Assembly (NCBI GenBank): GCA_964393615.1
Contig: CAYMUR010000059.1
Coordinates: forward strand, 1 to 33,704
From: CAYMUR01 sp964393615
GTDB taxonomy: Bacteria > Planctomycetota > Planctomycetia > Pirellulales > Pirellulaceae
DNA: 33,704 bases
Direction: 5' to 3'
Part shown: in pieces, positions 24,551 to 33,132 of the stretch
Layout: every line of letters starts with the position of its first letter
Position numbering within the stretch: position 1 is the first letter of the stretch
Notes under the pieces: generated by a model
The model's input: the letters and a program-made list of their open reading frames with translations, nothing else
What the model was told of the DNA's origin: nothing
Databases searched by the model: none
Translations under genes and position numbers: made by a program

Positions 24551-26509
24551 ATGGCCGAAGGCGAAAAAATTATCGGAATCGACTTGGGTACAACCAACTC
24601 GGTCGTCGCCATCATGGAAGGGGACGAGCCAAAAATCATACCTAACGCGGAGGGTAATCGCATCACGTCCAGCGTGGTGGCCTTCAATGACAAGGGTGAA
24701 ACGTTAGTCGGCGAGCCGGCTCGCCGACAAGCGGTCACCAATCCTCATCGCACGATTTATTCTATCAAACGCTTTATGGGCCGTCGCCACATGGAAGTGG
24801 AATCGGACGAGAAGATGGTGCCCTACAAAGTCACCGGTGGAAGTTCCGACTACGTTCAGGTGAAAGTGGACGACAAGGAGTTTACTCCCCAGGAAATCTC
24901 TGCCAAGGTTTTGCGAAAACTCAAGGAAGCGGCCGAGGCATATTTAGGACACAAGGTGAACAAGGCAGTCATCACCGTACCGGCTTATTTCAATGATTCA
25001 CAGCGACAAGCGACGAAGGATGCCGGGCAAATTGCCGGTCTTGAAGTAGCTCGCATTATTAACGAACCGACTGCGGCTGCACTCAGTTACGGATTAGACA
25101 AGAAAGCGCAGGAAAAGATCGTTGGTTTCGATTTGGGTGGCGGTACCTTTGACGTGTCTGTTCTTGAGGTCGCTGAAACTGAAGGTAAAGACGATGATAT
25201 CAGGGTGTTTGAAGTCATCAGTACTAGTGGTGATACGCAGTTGGGTGGAGACGACTTTGATCAGGTTCTGATCAATCATGTTGCGGATGAATTCAAGAAG
25301 GAGCAGGGCATCGATTTGCGGCAGGACACCATGGCCCTGCAACGTTTACAGGAAGTGTGTGAAAAAGCTAAAAAAGAGCTCAGCAGTGCTGCATCGACCG
25401 ATATTAATTTGCCGTTTATCACTGCAGATGCATCCGGTCCCAAGCACCTGCAAGTTTCCATTTCTCGTTCCAAGTTTGAAGAGTTAAGTGATCCACTTAT
25501 CGAACGTTGTCGAGGTCCAGTCATGCAGGCGTTGAAAGACGCAAAGCTGGAACCGAGTGAAATTGACGAAGTTGTACTCGTTGGCGGTTCAACACGGGTT
25601 CCCAAGGTCCAGCAACTCGTTAAAGATGTTTTTGGTAAAGACCCCCACAAAGGTGTAAACCCCGACGAAGTGGTTGCTGCCGGTGCTGCTATTCAAGGCA
25701 GTGTCCTGGCAGGTGACCGAAAAGACGTATTGTTGTTGGATGTCACTCCGTTATCACTGGGAATTGAAACGTTGGGCGGTGTTTTTACCAAATTGGTAGA
25801 GCGGAATACGACCGTACCCACGGAACGGAAACAGGTTTTTAGCACGGCCGACGACAATCAGACGGCGGTCACCGTTCGAGTTTTTCAGGGTGAGCGAGAG
25901 ATGGCTAGTCATAATCGTTTACTGGGCGAGTTCAATCTCGAAGGTATTCCTACTGCACCGCGAGGTGTGCCGCAGATCGAAGTTAAATTCGATATCGACC
26001 AAAATGGCATTCTGAATGTATCTGCCAAGGATCTTGGTACTCAAAAGGAACAGTCAGTTACGATTGAACAGTCATCCGGACTGTCCGAGAATGAAATCGA
26101 CCGTATGCGGCAGGATGCGGAAGAACATGCCGGTGAAGACAAGCGACAACGGGAACTGGTAGAAGCCCGAAATCAGGTTGATCAAATGTGTTTCCAACTG
26201 GAAAAAATGATGAAGGAACACGGAGACAAACTGAGCGACGCCGACAAGAAACCGCTTGAAGATGCAATCGCCAAGGCGCGGGAAGGCGCTCAAGGCGAGG
26301 ATGTGGAGGCGATTAAGTCTTTGCTCCAGGAGTTGGAGCAGGCCTCCCATGCATTAAGTAAGACGCTTTACGAAAGTGCTCAGCAGGCAGATCCTTCGAT
26401 GGCAGACCCTTCGATGGCAGGCGCGTCAGGTAACGGATCCTCGGGCTCCGATACAGCTGGTGTGAACGATGATGCTATCGATGCAGAATTTGAGGTCAAG
26501 GATTCGTAA
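24551..26509 (+). CDS. dnaK: Chaperone DnaK (Hsp70)
   Basis: 652 residues from ATG 24551 (GGGAGA seven bases upstream; a TTG at 24533 is less likely). The ATPase domain has KIIGIDLGTTNSVVAIMEG, VITVPAYFNDSQRQATKDAG, IINEPTAAALSYGLDKK, FDLGGGTFDVSVLEV and VVLVGGSTRVPKVQQLV. The linker and substrate domain follow, with LLLDVTPLSLGIETLGGVFT and the NILNVSAKDLGT-type strand (GILNVSAKDLGT). The C-terminus ends with a Ser/Gly-rich lid tail and DAEFEVKDS, close to the usual EEVD-like bacterial ending. It refolds proteins with DnaJ and GrpE, neither of which is adjacent. clpB follows 170 bp downstream on the same strand, which fits a joint disaggregation role. Confidence 0.97.
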   Translation: MAEGEKIIGIDLGTTNSVVAIMEGDEPKIIPNAEGNRITSSVVAFNDKGETLVGEPARRQAVTNPHRTIYSIKRFMGRRHMEVESDEKMVPYKVTGGSSDYVQVKVDDKEFTPQEISAKVLRKLKEAAEAYLGHKVNKAVITVPAYFNDSQRQATKDAGQIAGLEVARIINEPTAAALSYGLDKKAQEKIVGFDLGGGTFDVSVLEVAETEGKDDDIRVFEVISTSGDTQLGGDDFDQVLINHVADEFKKEQGIDLRQDTMALQRLQEVCEKAKKELSSAASTDINLPFITADASGPKHLQVSISRSKFEELSDPLIERCRGPVMQALKDAKLEPSEIDEVVLVGGSTRVPKVQQLVKDVFGKDPHKGVNPDEVVAAGAAIQGSVLAGDRKDVLLLDVTPLSLGIETLGGVFTKLVERNTTVPTERKQVFSTADDNQTAVTVRVFQGEREMASHNRLLGEFNLEGIPTAPRGVPQIEVKFDIDQNGILNVSAKDLGTQKEQSVTIEQSSGLSENEIDRMRQDAEEHAGEDKRQRELVEARNQVDQMCFQLEKMMKEHGDKLSDADKKPLEDAIAKAREGAQGEDVEAIKSLLQELEQASHALSKTLYESAQQADPSMADPSMAGASGNGSSGSDTAGVNDDAIDAEFEVKDS

Positions 26510-26611
26510 TCGGATCAAATTGCCACAGTGAGGTGGGGCATACTCACAAGAGAAGGCCCACCCGTTCGCAAATGTCGCTGCGTTAGCTGCCATGAATAAA
26601 AGTCTTTTGCG

Positions 26612-26630
26612 CTGAAGCTGTGCGCTTCAG
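26612..26630 (+). promoter_or_regulatory. Stem-loop in the dnaK-clpB spacer
   Basis: CTGAAGC, five-base loop TGTGC, GCTTCAG: a perfect 7-bp stem, 49 bp before the clpB start. A second weaker stem (GGTGGG 26532-26537 with CCCACC 26557-26562) lies just after dnaK. No T run follows, so attenuation, mRNA stability or thermosensing are all possible. Confidence 0.45.
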
Positions 26631-26679
26631 GAGCAGATGAACAACACCGACTTCACGTAAGACTTCGAAGGAGTTCACA

Positions 26680-29358
26680 ATGGATTTTTCATTCGACAAA
26701 CTAACCGTCAAATCCCAAGAAGCGATACAACTTGCCCAGAAGTTGGCCGGCGAGTTCAGTCATCCTGAAATTGATCCGCTCCATCTGCTGGCAGCACTTC
26801 TTCGTGAGACGGATGGCTTGGTGCAGTCTATTCTCAACAAAATTGGTGTTCAACTCCAGCAACTTAACCGGATGGTTGATTCTGAACTGGAACGCAAATC
26901 CAAGGTGAAGGGTGGTATGGCGCAAAATCTAAGCGCGGCGTTGCAGCAGGTTTTGGAAACGGCTGCCCGTGAATCACAATCAATGCGGGATGAATTTGTA
27001 TCCACGGAACACTTGTTGTTGGCGCTGACTAAAACTGAAAATAAAGCGAATAACCTGTTGCAGCTAAATGCGATTGATGCGCATGGCATCGCAAACGCTT
27101 TGCAATCGATTCGTGGTAGTGGTCGTGTGACCGACCAACATCCAGAAGACAAGGTGCAGGCCCTGGAAAAATATGGTATCGACCTTGTTGAGCGAGCGGT
27201 GGCTGGAAAACTTGATCCAGTCATCGGCCGCGATACCGAGATTCGCCGTGTCATTCAAGTGCTTTCACGGAGAAGAAAAAATAACCCTGTGTTAATTGGT
27301 GAACCGGGTGTAGGCAAGACAGCGATTGCCGAAGGACTTGCATTGCGGATTGTACAAGGTGATGTTCCACAAAGCCTTAAGAACAAACGTGTAATCGCCC
27401 TGGACATGGGAGCTTTGATCGCTGGAGCCAAGTTTCGTGGTGAGTTTGAGGATCGTCTTAGAGCGGTTTTGAGAGAAGTGGATGATGCGGGTGGAAACGT
27501 TGTGTTGTTTATCGACGAACTGCATACCGTAGTGGGTGCCGGGAAATCTGATGGTGGTAGTGATGCTGCTAATTTGCTCAAACCGGCGTTAGCGCGCGGC
27601 GAGCTTCGCTGTATTGGTGCCACGACATTAGACGAATACCGTCAGTACATCGAAAAAGATGCGGCGCTCGAAAGGCGTTTTCAGCCAGTTTATGTTGGTG
27701 AACCCACCGTCGAAGACACTATTGCCATTCTTCGTGGCCTCAAACCTCGTTATGAAGCCCACCATGGGGTCAAGATCATGGATTCATCGTTGGTGGCAGC
27801 TGCTCAGTTGTCGGATCGTTATATTTCTGATCGTTTTTTACCGGACAAAGCGATCGACCTGGTGGACGAAGCGGCGAGCCGACTCGCGATGGAATTAGAA
27901 AGCGTGCCGACTGAGATTGATGAAGTTCAACGTCGGTTGACCCAGTTGGAGCTCGCCCAGCGTCAATTAGCCGAAGAGACAGAAGAGCACGCCCAGGAAC
28001 GACTCACTCAAATTGAAGCCGAAATGGATGAACGGAAACACAAGCTGGCAAGTCTCCGTGAGCAGTGGGAAGCGGAGAAACTTGGGCTCGGTGATGTGCA
28101 GAAAATCAGACAGCAACTCGTGACTCAGGAGCATACATTCCAGCAGTTAGACACGGCAATCAAAGAAAAGCAGTCGACAGGTGAACCGGTGGGCGAAACT
28201 GAATTTCAGCGGCTTTACGAGCTGGATACGACTTGCCGTCGTTTACGTGATCAGCTTGATAATGAAGCAGCGGAACGTCCTGAACAGGAGCCATCTGAAA
28301 AAAACCGTCGATTGCTAAGGCAGGAAGTGACGGAAGAAGAAATATCCGAAGTCGTGAGTGTCTGGACAGGGATTCCCGTGGTGCGGATGCTAGAAACGGA
28401 GCGTAGCAAGTTACTCGTCATGGAAGAACGATTGCACCAGCGTGTTGTAGGGCAAGAGGAAGCACTGGAAGCAGTTTCCAATGCGGTTCGAAGAAGTCGT
28501 AGTGGTTTGCAAGATCCACAACGCCCGGTTGGTTCCTTCTTGTTCCTCGGGCCAACGGGTGTTGGCAAGACAGAACTTTGCAAAGCGCTTGCCGAGGTGT
28601 TATTCGATGATGAAAACGCTATGGTTCGTCTCGACATGAGTGAATTTATGGAACGCCACACGGTCAGTCGTCTGATCGGTGCACCTCCCGGTTATATTGG
28701 CTACGAGCAAGGCGGCAAACTGACGGAAGCGGTACGGCGTCGACCTTACTGCGTGATTTTGCTGGACGAGATTGAAAAAGCCCACTCGGATGTTTTTAAT
28801 ATTCTTTTACAAGTTTTGGACGACGGCCGCCTGACTGACAATCACGGTCATACCGTCAATTTTACCAACACGATCATTGTCATGACGAGTAATGTTGGTA
28901 GCCAATTGATTCAAACCGTTGCCCAAGAGGGTGGTAGTGAAGAAGAAATCGAGCAATCGGTACTGGAGGCTTTGCGAGCCCGGTTCCTACCAGAATTTCT
29001 CAATCGGATTGATGAAACGATTGTTTTCCATCCTCTACAGCGAGATGAAATTTCCAGGATTGTGGATTTGCAAATTAAGCATTTAAGTTCGCAACTTGAG
29101 GACGCCGGAATGAAACTCATTGTGACAGAAACCGTGAGACAGCAGATTGCCGCTCAAGGCTACGATCCGCATTACGGCGCACGACCTCTGAAACGGGTTA
29201 TCCAACGCCGTATACAGAATCCACTTGCCACTGAATTATTGAAAAGAGAATTTGCGGACGGAGACGGAGTCATCATCGATTATGTGAACAATGAATTCGT
29301 GTTTTTTAAAGACGGCGGACAAAAACCGTTAAGCTGTGATCAATTGGCTCACGTGTAA
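26680..29358 (+). CDS. clpB: ClpB disaggregase (Hsp100)
   Basis: 892 residues, at the long end for ClpB. Order: N-domain with two Clp repeats (1-145), first AAA+ module with Walker A GEPGVGKT at 207-214 and Walker B NVVLFIDELHTVVGAG, the middle coiled-coil domain (about 410-530; QRRLTQLELAQRQLAEETEE and neighbouring charged heptads) that distinguishes ClpB from ClpA/ClpC, and second AAA+ module with Walker A GPTGVGKT at 624-631 and Walker B CVILLDEIEKAH. The pore loop and sensor-2 region (YDPHYGARPLKRVIQRRIQN) are present. It threads aggregated proteins together with DnaK. GGAG seven bases before ATG supports the start. The C-terminal 25 residues extend beyond typical ends. Confidence 0.97.
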   Translation: MDFSFDKLTVKSQEAIQLAQKLAGEFSHPEIDPLHLLAALLRETDGLVQSILNKIGVQLQQLNRMVDSELERKSKVKGGMAQNLSAALQQVLETAARESQSMRDEFVSTEHLLLALTKTENKANNLLQLNAIDAHGIANALQSIRGSGRVTDQHPEDKVQALEKYGIDLVERAVAGKLDPVIGRDTEIRRVIQVLSRRRKNNPVLIGEPGVGKTAIAEGLALRIVQGDVPQSLKNKRVIALDMGALIAGAKFRGEFEDRLRAVLREVDDAGGNVVLFIDELHTVVGAGKSDGGSDAANLLKPALARGELRCIGATTLDEYRQYIEKDAALERRFQPVYVGEPTVEDTIAILRGLKPRYEAHHGVKIMDSSLVAAAQLSDRYISDRFLPDKAIDLVDEAASRLAMELESVPTEIDEVQRRLTQLELAQRQLAEETEEHAQERLTQIEAEMDERKHKLASLREQWEAEKLGLGDVQKIRQQLVTQEHTFQQLDTAIKEKQSTGEPVGETEFQRLYELDTTCRRLRDQLDNEAAERPEQEPSEKNRRLLRQEVTEEEISEVVSVWTGIPVVRMLETERSKLLVMEERLHQRVVGQEEALEAVSNAVRRSRSGLQDPQRPVGSFLFLGPTGVGKTELCKALAEVLFDDENAMVRLDMSEFMERHTVSRLIGAPPGYIGYEQGGKLTEAVRRRPYCVILLDEIEKAHSDVFNILLQVLDDGRLTDNHGHTVNFTNTIIVMTSNVGSQLIQTVAQEGGSEEEIEQSVLEALRARFLPEFLNRIDETIVFHPLQRDEISRIVDLQIKHLSSQLEDAGMKLIVTETVRQQIAAQGYDPHYGARPLKRVIQRRIQNPLATELLKREFADGDGVIIDYVNNEFVFFKDGGQKPLSCDQLAHV

Positions 29359-29720
29359 CAAGGAAGGGAAGGTTACTTCTGGTTCTAATGTGTCAGGATG
29401 CGCCTTTCCTTTTATTTTCTGTGGTCACAAATAGCGACAGTCAAATCGTGACAATTGGTTTCTCTGAAAATGGAAAGATAATTCTTGGTAATGGAGAAGC
29501 CTCGGGGAATTGAAACATCTGCCGCTGCAAGGTAGAGTCCTATGTTATAAGGACTTGCTTGGTTGTTGTTTTTTTGTCCTGCTCGCGGTGCACTACGTTG
29601 ACGGCTACCAGGTCCCCACCATCCAACGCATGGTTCCCATGACTTGTATTTGTGGCTCGTAATCACGCAAGAGCCTGTTTGGAATGATGCGATTTACCCA
29701 TTTATCTTAAGGAGATACTG
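29359..29720. other. Intergenic after clpB
   Basis: Contains the terminator candidate at 29360-29411 and upstream DNA of the isomerase-like gene. A minus-strand frame at 29412-29666 shows no domain and is not supported. Confidence 0.5.
29360..29419 (+). terminator. Probable rho-independent terminator of clpB
   Basis: AAGGAAGGG (29360-29368) pairs with CCTTTCCTT (29403-29411), a 9-bp stem with one G-U pair, followed at once by TTATTTTCT. It begins two bases after the clpB stop codon. The loop (34 nt) is long, which lowers certainty. Confidence 0.5.
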
Positions 29721-30602
29721 ATGTCGATTCAGCTGACACGTCGGCGCTTTGTGGGCAATTCGCTTGTTGCGGGAGTTACTAGTGCGTTACCACTTTCAGT
29801 CAATGCAGCGGTGCGACCGGCCGGCCTGTCACTTGGTTTAGTGACATATTTATGGGGTCAAGATTGGGACCTGCCGACGTTGATTGCTAACTGTGAAAAG
29901 ACGGAGGTTCTGGGAGTCGAATTACGAACACAACACAAGCATGGTGTGGAAGCAGATCTCAATGCCCAGCAACGACAGGAGGTTCGACAACGTTTCCAGG
30001 ATTCGCCTGTAACCTTGCTGGGACCTGGTACTAATTGGGCATTTCATTCACCCGATCCGGAGGAACTGCGAAAAAATATTGAGAGCGCGAAGGCTTATGC
30101 TAAGCTGTCGCACGATTGTGGTGGCAGCGGCGTGAAAGTCAAGCCGAACAATTTGCCGGCGGGGGTTCCCGTCGAAAAGACGATCGAGCAGATTGGCAAA
30201 TCATTGAATGAAGTTGGCAGGTATGCTGCTGACTATGGACAGGAAATTCGTGTGGAAGTCCATGGGCCGAAAACGCAACAGTTACCGGTCATGAAGCGTA
30301 TTATGGATGTTGCTACCGAAAAAAATGTGACAGTCTGCTGGAATAGCAACGACATTGACTTGCAAGGAAAAGGACTGGAACACAACTTTAACCTGGTCAA
30401 GGATCGTTTCGGTGCGACGGTACATATTCGTGAAATGAACCAAGGCAGTTATCCGTATGACAAGCTGTTTCAGCTGTTCGTTGCTATGAATTATACCGGT
30501 TGGATTCTGCTGGAATGTCGCACATCCCCCGAGGATCGCGTTGCGGCTCTCATCGAGCAACGTCGAGTGTTCACGGATCTTGTCAGGCAAGCGCAAGGGT
30601 GA
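29721..30602 (+). CDS. Tat-exported sugar-phosphate isomerase/epimerase-like TIM-barrel protein
   Basis: 293 residues. The N-terminus QLTRRRFVGNSLVAGVTSAL, then PLSVNA, is a twin-arginine signal, suggesting export folded. The rest resembles the xylose-isomerase-like TIM-barrel group (AP-endonuclease family 2): GLSLGLVTYLWGQDWDLPT, TEVLGVELRTQHKHG, QEIRVEVHGPKTQ (metal-ligand Glu and His), NVTVCWNSNDIDLQG, FGATVHIREMNQGSYPYDKL and GWILLECRTSPEDRVA. Planctomycetes have many such proteins of unknown substrate. GGAG with seven bases before ATG supports the start. The gene is isolated between clpB and the minus-strand sigma-factor cluster. Confidence 0.82.
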   Translation: MSIQLTRRRFVGNSLVAGVTSALPLSVNAAVRPAGLSLGLVTYLWGQDWDLPTLIANCEKTEVLGVELRTQHKHGVEADLNAQQRQEVRQRFQDSPVTLLGPGTNWAFHSPDPEELRKNIESAKAYAKLSHDCGGSGVKVKPNNLPAGVPVEKTIEQIGKSLNEVGRYAADYGQEIRVEVHGPKTQQLPVMKRIMDVATEKNVTVCWNSNDIDLQGKGLEHNFNLVKDRFGATVHIREMNQGSYPYDKLFQLFVAMNYTGWILLECRTSPEDRVAALIEQRRVFTDLVRQAQG

Positions 30603-30755
30603 TTGCATGCGTCCGGTTTTGTTGGGGTGGGCGGTAGATGGTCTGCGTTCGTTCCCAAATGTGGTACATCCTGGTTCACTCACATAAGTCTTGGAAGGTG
30701 TTGTCGACAGCCGCCGAGGAGGCTCATGCCGTCCAAAGGGATTGGGAATTTCTGG

Positions 30756-31169
30756 TCATTGCTCTTCGTGCAGATGTCCGGAAATCGATTCAAAATATTT
30801 GCGTTGTCGCCCCGTTGCCGTCTCGGCAGGTTCTTGTTGTATCCGTTGCAGGTCTTCGAGGTTGGCCTGACAGACTCGACAGCCGATGCGTCTAATGTGG
30901 AAATCGATATAGTCAGCCAATTTATCGGCTAGAGTTTTCAGAAGGTAACTGCCTAACTGTTCACGTGTTGGACAGCTAAGGCGGTTTTTTCTCCAGATAG
31001 CGCCTAGCGAGTGAATTCCTGCATCGCGGCGTTCATTCAGCTTTACCATGTTCTCTAAAAGCGAAGGCTCGTCTCTTATGGCAGCTTCGATATCTGACAT
31101 CTTTTCTGCTGGCAGATCTTCATCCATGTAGGCTTCCAATTCTGCCTATGTAAAATGCTTGCGGGGCAT
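30756..31169 (-). pseudogene. Sigma-factor-linked zinc-finger-like partner; 5' end interrupted by TAG
   Basis: The open frame runs from TTG 31139 to 30756 (127 residues). The upstream ATG at 31169 reads MPRKHFT, then TAG (31146-31148), then AELEAYMDEDLPAEKM in the same frame. That junction resembles the usual start of this planctomycete family, so codon 8 was probably an amino acid (CAG, GAG or AAG). The body has DAGIHSLGAIWRKNRLSCPT, REQLGSYLLKTL, then ADYIDFHIRRIGCRVCQANL with a His and CxxC resembling an anti-sigma zinc finger. It lies 94 bp downstream of the ECF-type sigma gene and is probably its regulator. The gene may still be expressed from TTG 31139 or ATG 31127. Sequencing error, real decay, or reinitiation cannot be told apart. 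Confidence 0.6.
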
Positions 31170-31263
31170 GGTTAATTGTCTTAAAAAATTTTCAAAGCGA
31201 GTAGGTTGCGGTGATGCAGAGCGTATTCTGGTGTGCCAAGAAGAAATCTACCTCGACCAACAA

Positions 31264-31908
31264 TCAAGAGTCTTGTAACTCTGGGAAAATGTCTTGTGAC
31301 AAGTTTTGAGATTTGATGATCGACCGTAAACGTGCCAGGAAATCAAATTTAAAGTTTGCCACCTGTTGCTCGGAGATGTCCAAGTCAGTCGCGACGTCTT
31401 TGTTGGTCCAACCCCGAACAAAAAGTGATTCAATACACTTCATTTTTTTCCAATTGCCTTGTTTCATCCAATGCTGTATCTGGTGCTGGATGGCCTGGAC
31501 CAGCGCTTCGGTTTCCAGTTGTTTTCGCTCGCCACTGCGTGCAATACTACTGGCTGGTCGCGACGGGCCGGTCAGTTCCCATGGTTCCCGGCTGTCACTC
31601 GAGCCATCTGACAACGGTAAAACAGGACGTCGGCCTTCACGGCGTAAATGGTCAGTCAATTTGTGTGCACAAATCGAAAACAGGTATCCTTCTAACGGGC
31701 GTTTAAAATCGTAGTTTGGAAGGCTGTTCATGAAACCAATGAATGTTTCCTGTACGATATCTTCGCTTGGCGCGCGTCGTCCTAACCTGCTTTCGACAAA
31801 TGCCAGTAAGCGACCTTCGTAACGTGAAATCAAATCGTTCCAGGCAACCGTATCTCCATTCCGGATTCGTTGAACTAGCAGTGAGTCAATTTGTGAAGGA
31901 GCGCTCAT
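31264..31908 (-). CDS. ECF-type RNA polymerase sigma factor
   Basis: 214 residues. Region 2 at about 10-95: LLVQRIRNGDTVAWNDLISR, then YEGRLLAFVESRLGRRAPSE, DIVQETFIGFMNSLPNYDFK (the -10 recognition helix) and RPLEGYLFSICAHKLTDHLR. Region 4 at about 145-200: WKKMKCIESLFVRGWTNKDV, then ATDLDISEQQVANFKFDFLA (the -35 helix-turn-helix). Region 3 is absent, as in ECF sigmas. A Ser/Arg-rich linker (LPLSDGSSDSREPWELTGPS) of about 40 residues joins the domains, longer than in simple ECFs. It would direct RNA polymerase to a specific set of promoters; targets are unknown. The partner downstream and two membrane proteins upstream lie on the same strand. Confidence 0.88.
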   Translation of the reverse strand: MSAPSQIDSLLVQRIRNGDTVAWNDLISRYEGRLLAFVESRLGRRAPSEDIVQETFIGFMNSLPNYDFKRPLEGYLFSICAHKLTDHLRREGRRPVLPLSDGSSDSREPWELTGPSRPASSIARSGERKQLETEALVQAIQHQIQHWMKQGNWKKMKCIESLFVRGWTNKDVATDLDISEQQVANFKFDFLARLRSIIKSQNLSQDIFPELQDS

Positions 31909-32211
31909 TTAGCATATCTTGCGAAAAGGTAATTGACCGGAATCTCAGCTAGCGATGGAAAAATAGTGGACTGTATCTACTCCCTGGATTCTTTTCGGTT
32001 TGAGTGGCAGGCGGATTGTAGACTAACAATCCATTGGCAATGCAAATGCTTCCATGCAGATGAAAAAAATGGGTTGTTGCTGCCATGCAAGTTAATGGGG
32101 CAATGGTTCGTGGACGACTCTCAATCGGCCACGATCGACAGCGTGGGTCGGCTTTATGGGGCCAGTCTAACAAGGTACTTTTGGACACTTGGGTGCTTAA
32201 TCGTCTCATGA
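31909..32211. other. Intergenic upstream of the sigma-factor gene
   Basis: A plus-strand frame at 31933-32211 has no domain and overlaps the end of no known family. I see no ECF-type autoregulatory promoter that I can name. Confidence 0.45.
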
Positions 32212-33042
32212 TTAGATCCACGGAATCCAACGTGCCAGACACACACCAAAAACAGTGAACGCTAGTATTATTCCTGTTGCCAACAGTTTCAAGCGTTGCC
32301 GGTAGCATCCTTGTGTTACGTTGTCTATCCTCAGGTAGCCAAAAACTGTCACCAACAAGACACAGACGCCACCTGCTCCCAAACTGAGTTGTTGCAGACG
32401 AGATTTTTGAACGACCAGCGTCCAACGATGATTGAGTTCGTCCAGAAATAGTTGATCGAATTGTAAAACTACCGTCAAATATCGAGTGGGATGAAAGGTT
32501 CCATATTTGACTTCCTCTTCCACTTTTCCAAGTAACAGGTTTTTCTGAATATAATTGATGTCAAACCCAAGGCTTTCGGCGATACCATTGTGACCAATGC
32601 GGCGGTCAATAAAATTTTTGACAGCTCCGAGCATTTGGTCATTCAATTCATCATACCCAATTCCTTGACTGTAATAAGGACCGGAAACGACACGAAAGCC
32701 TTCGCCTTGTTGCAATGGAACGGGTCCGGACGTTTGGCTTGGCAGGATGGCTCCCACGTTCAGGCCTGTCTCTTGTAGCGTCTCTATTGGTTCGCCGGGC
32801 GCAGGTTCGCTAGTGACCGAATTGCGATGGTCCTTCGTATTTGTCACCAGGGAGGGAGGTTCTGGTGGGCGCGGTACAGCTCGTCGCGGATTCTCGACTG
32901 GGTGACGGAGGTTGTGGTTCGTGTATGGTTTGCTGTGAGGAGCAGCACTGTCATTAGCAGACAATGATCCCCCATGTGTACTGGCACTGAACAAGGCGAC
33001 GAGAAAGCTAAGGATGGCACTACGCTGTTGTAACAACCGCAA
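32212..33042 (-). CDS. Exported membrane protein of unknown function
   Basis: 276 residues. An N-terminal signal (RLLQQRSAILSFLVALFSAS) is followed by a Pro/Ser/Asn-rich stretch to about residue 115, a folded region (FRVVSGPYYSQGIGYDELND, then QMLGAVKNFIDRRIGHNGIA, ESLGFDINYIQKNLLLGKVE and YLTVVLQFDQLFLDELNHRW), and two C-terminal membrane segments (LSLGAGGVCVLLVTVFGYL; LLATGIILAFTVFGVCLARW). The soluble part should face the periplasm. I do not recognise a family. It lies 90 bp after the partial membrane gene and upstream of the sigma factor on the same strand, so it may belong to the same regulatory unit. The ATG at 33042 fits the signal peptide. Confidence 0.65.
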   Translation of the reverse strand: MRLLQQRSAILSFLVALFSASTHGGSLSANDSAAPHSKPYTNHNLRHPVENPRRAVPRPPEPPSLVTNTKDHRNSVTSEPAPGEPIETLQETGLNVGAILPSQTSGPVPLQQGEGFRVVSGPYYSQGIGYDELNDQMLGAVKNFIDRRIGHNGIAESLGFDINYIQKNLLLGKVEEEVKYGTFHPTRYLTVVLQFDQLFLDELNHRWTLVVQKSRLQQLSLGAGGVCVLLVTVFGYLRIDNVTQGCYRQRLKLLATGIILAFTVFGVCLARWIPWI

Positions 33043-33132
33043 TCTGGTCCTCCTGCCTGGACTCTTCAGGTCGGTTCATGAAATAGGTTGAGTCCGATAA
33101 AGCAACTGCATGTCGAGGTGATTGAGATCATC

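Noticed and set aside
29412..29666. Minus-strand frame of 84 codons after clpB
   Set aside because: No domain and it overlaps the likely clpB terminator; composition looks non-coding.
31933..32211. Plus-strand frame of 92 codons upstream of the sigma factor
   Set aside because: No domain or ribosome binding site; it lies opposite a region that should hold the sigma-gene promoter.
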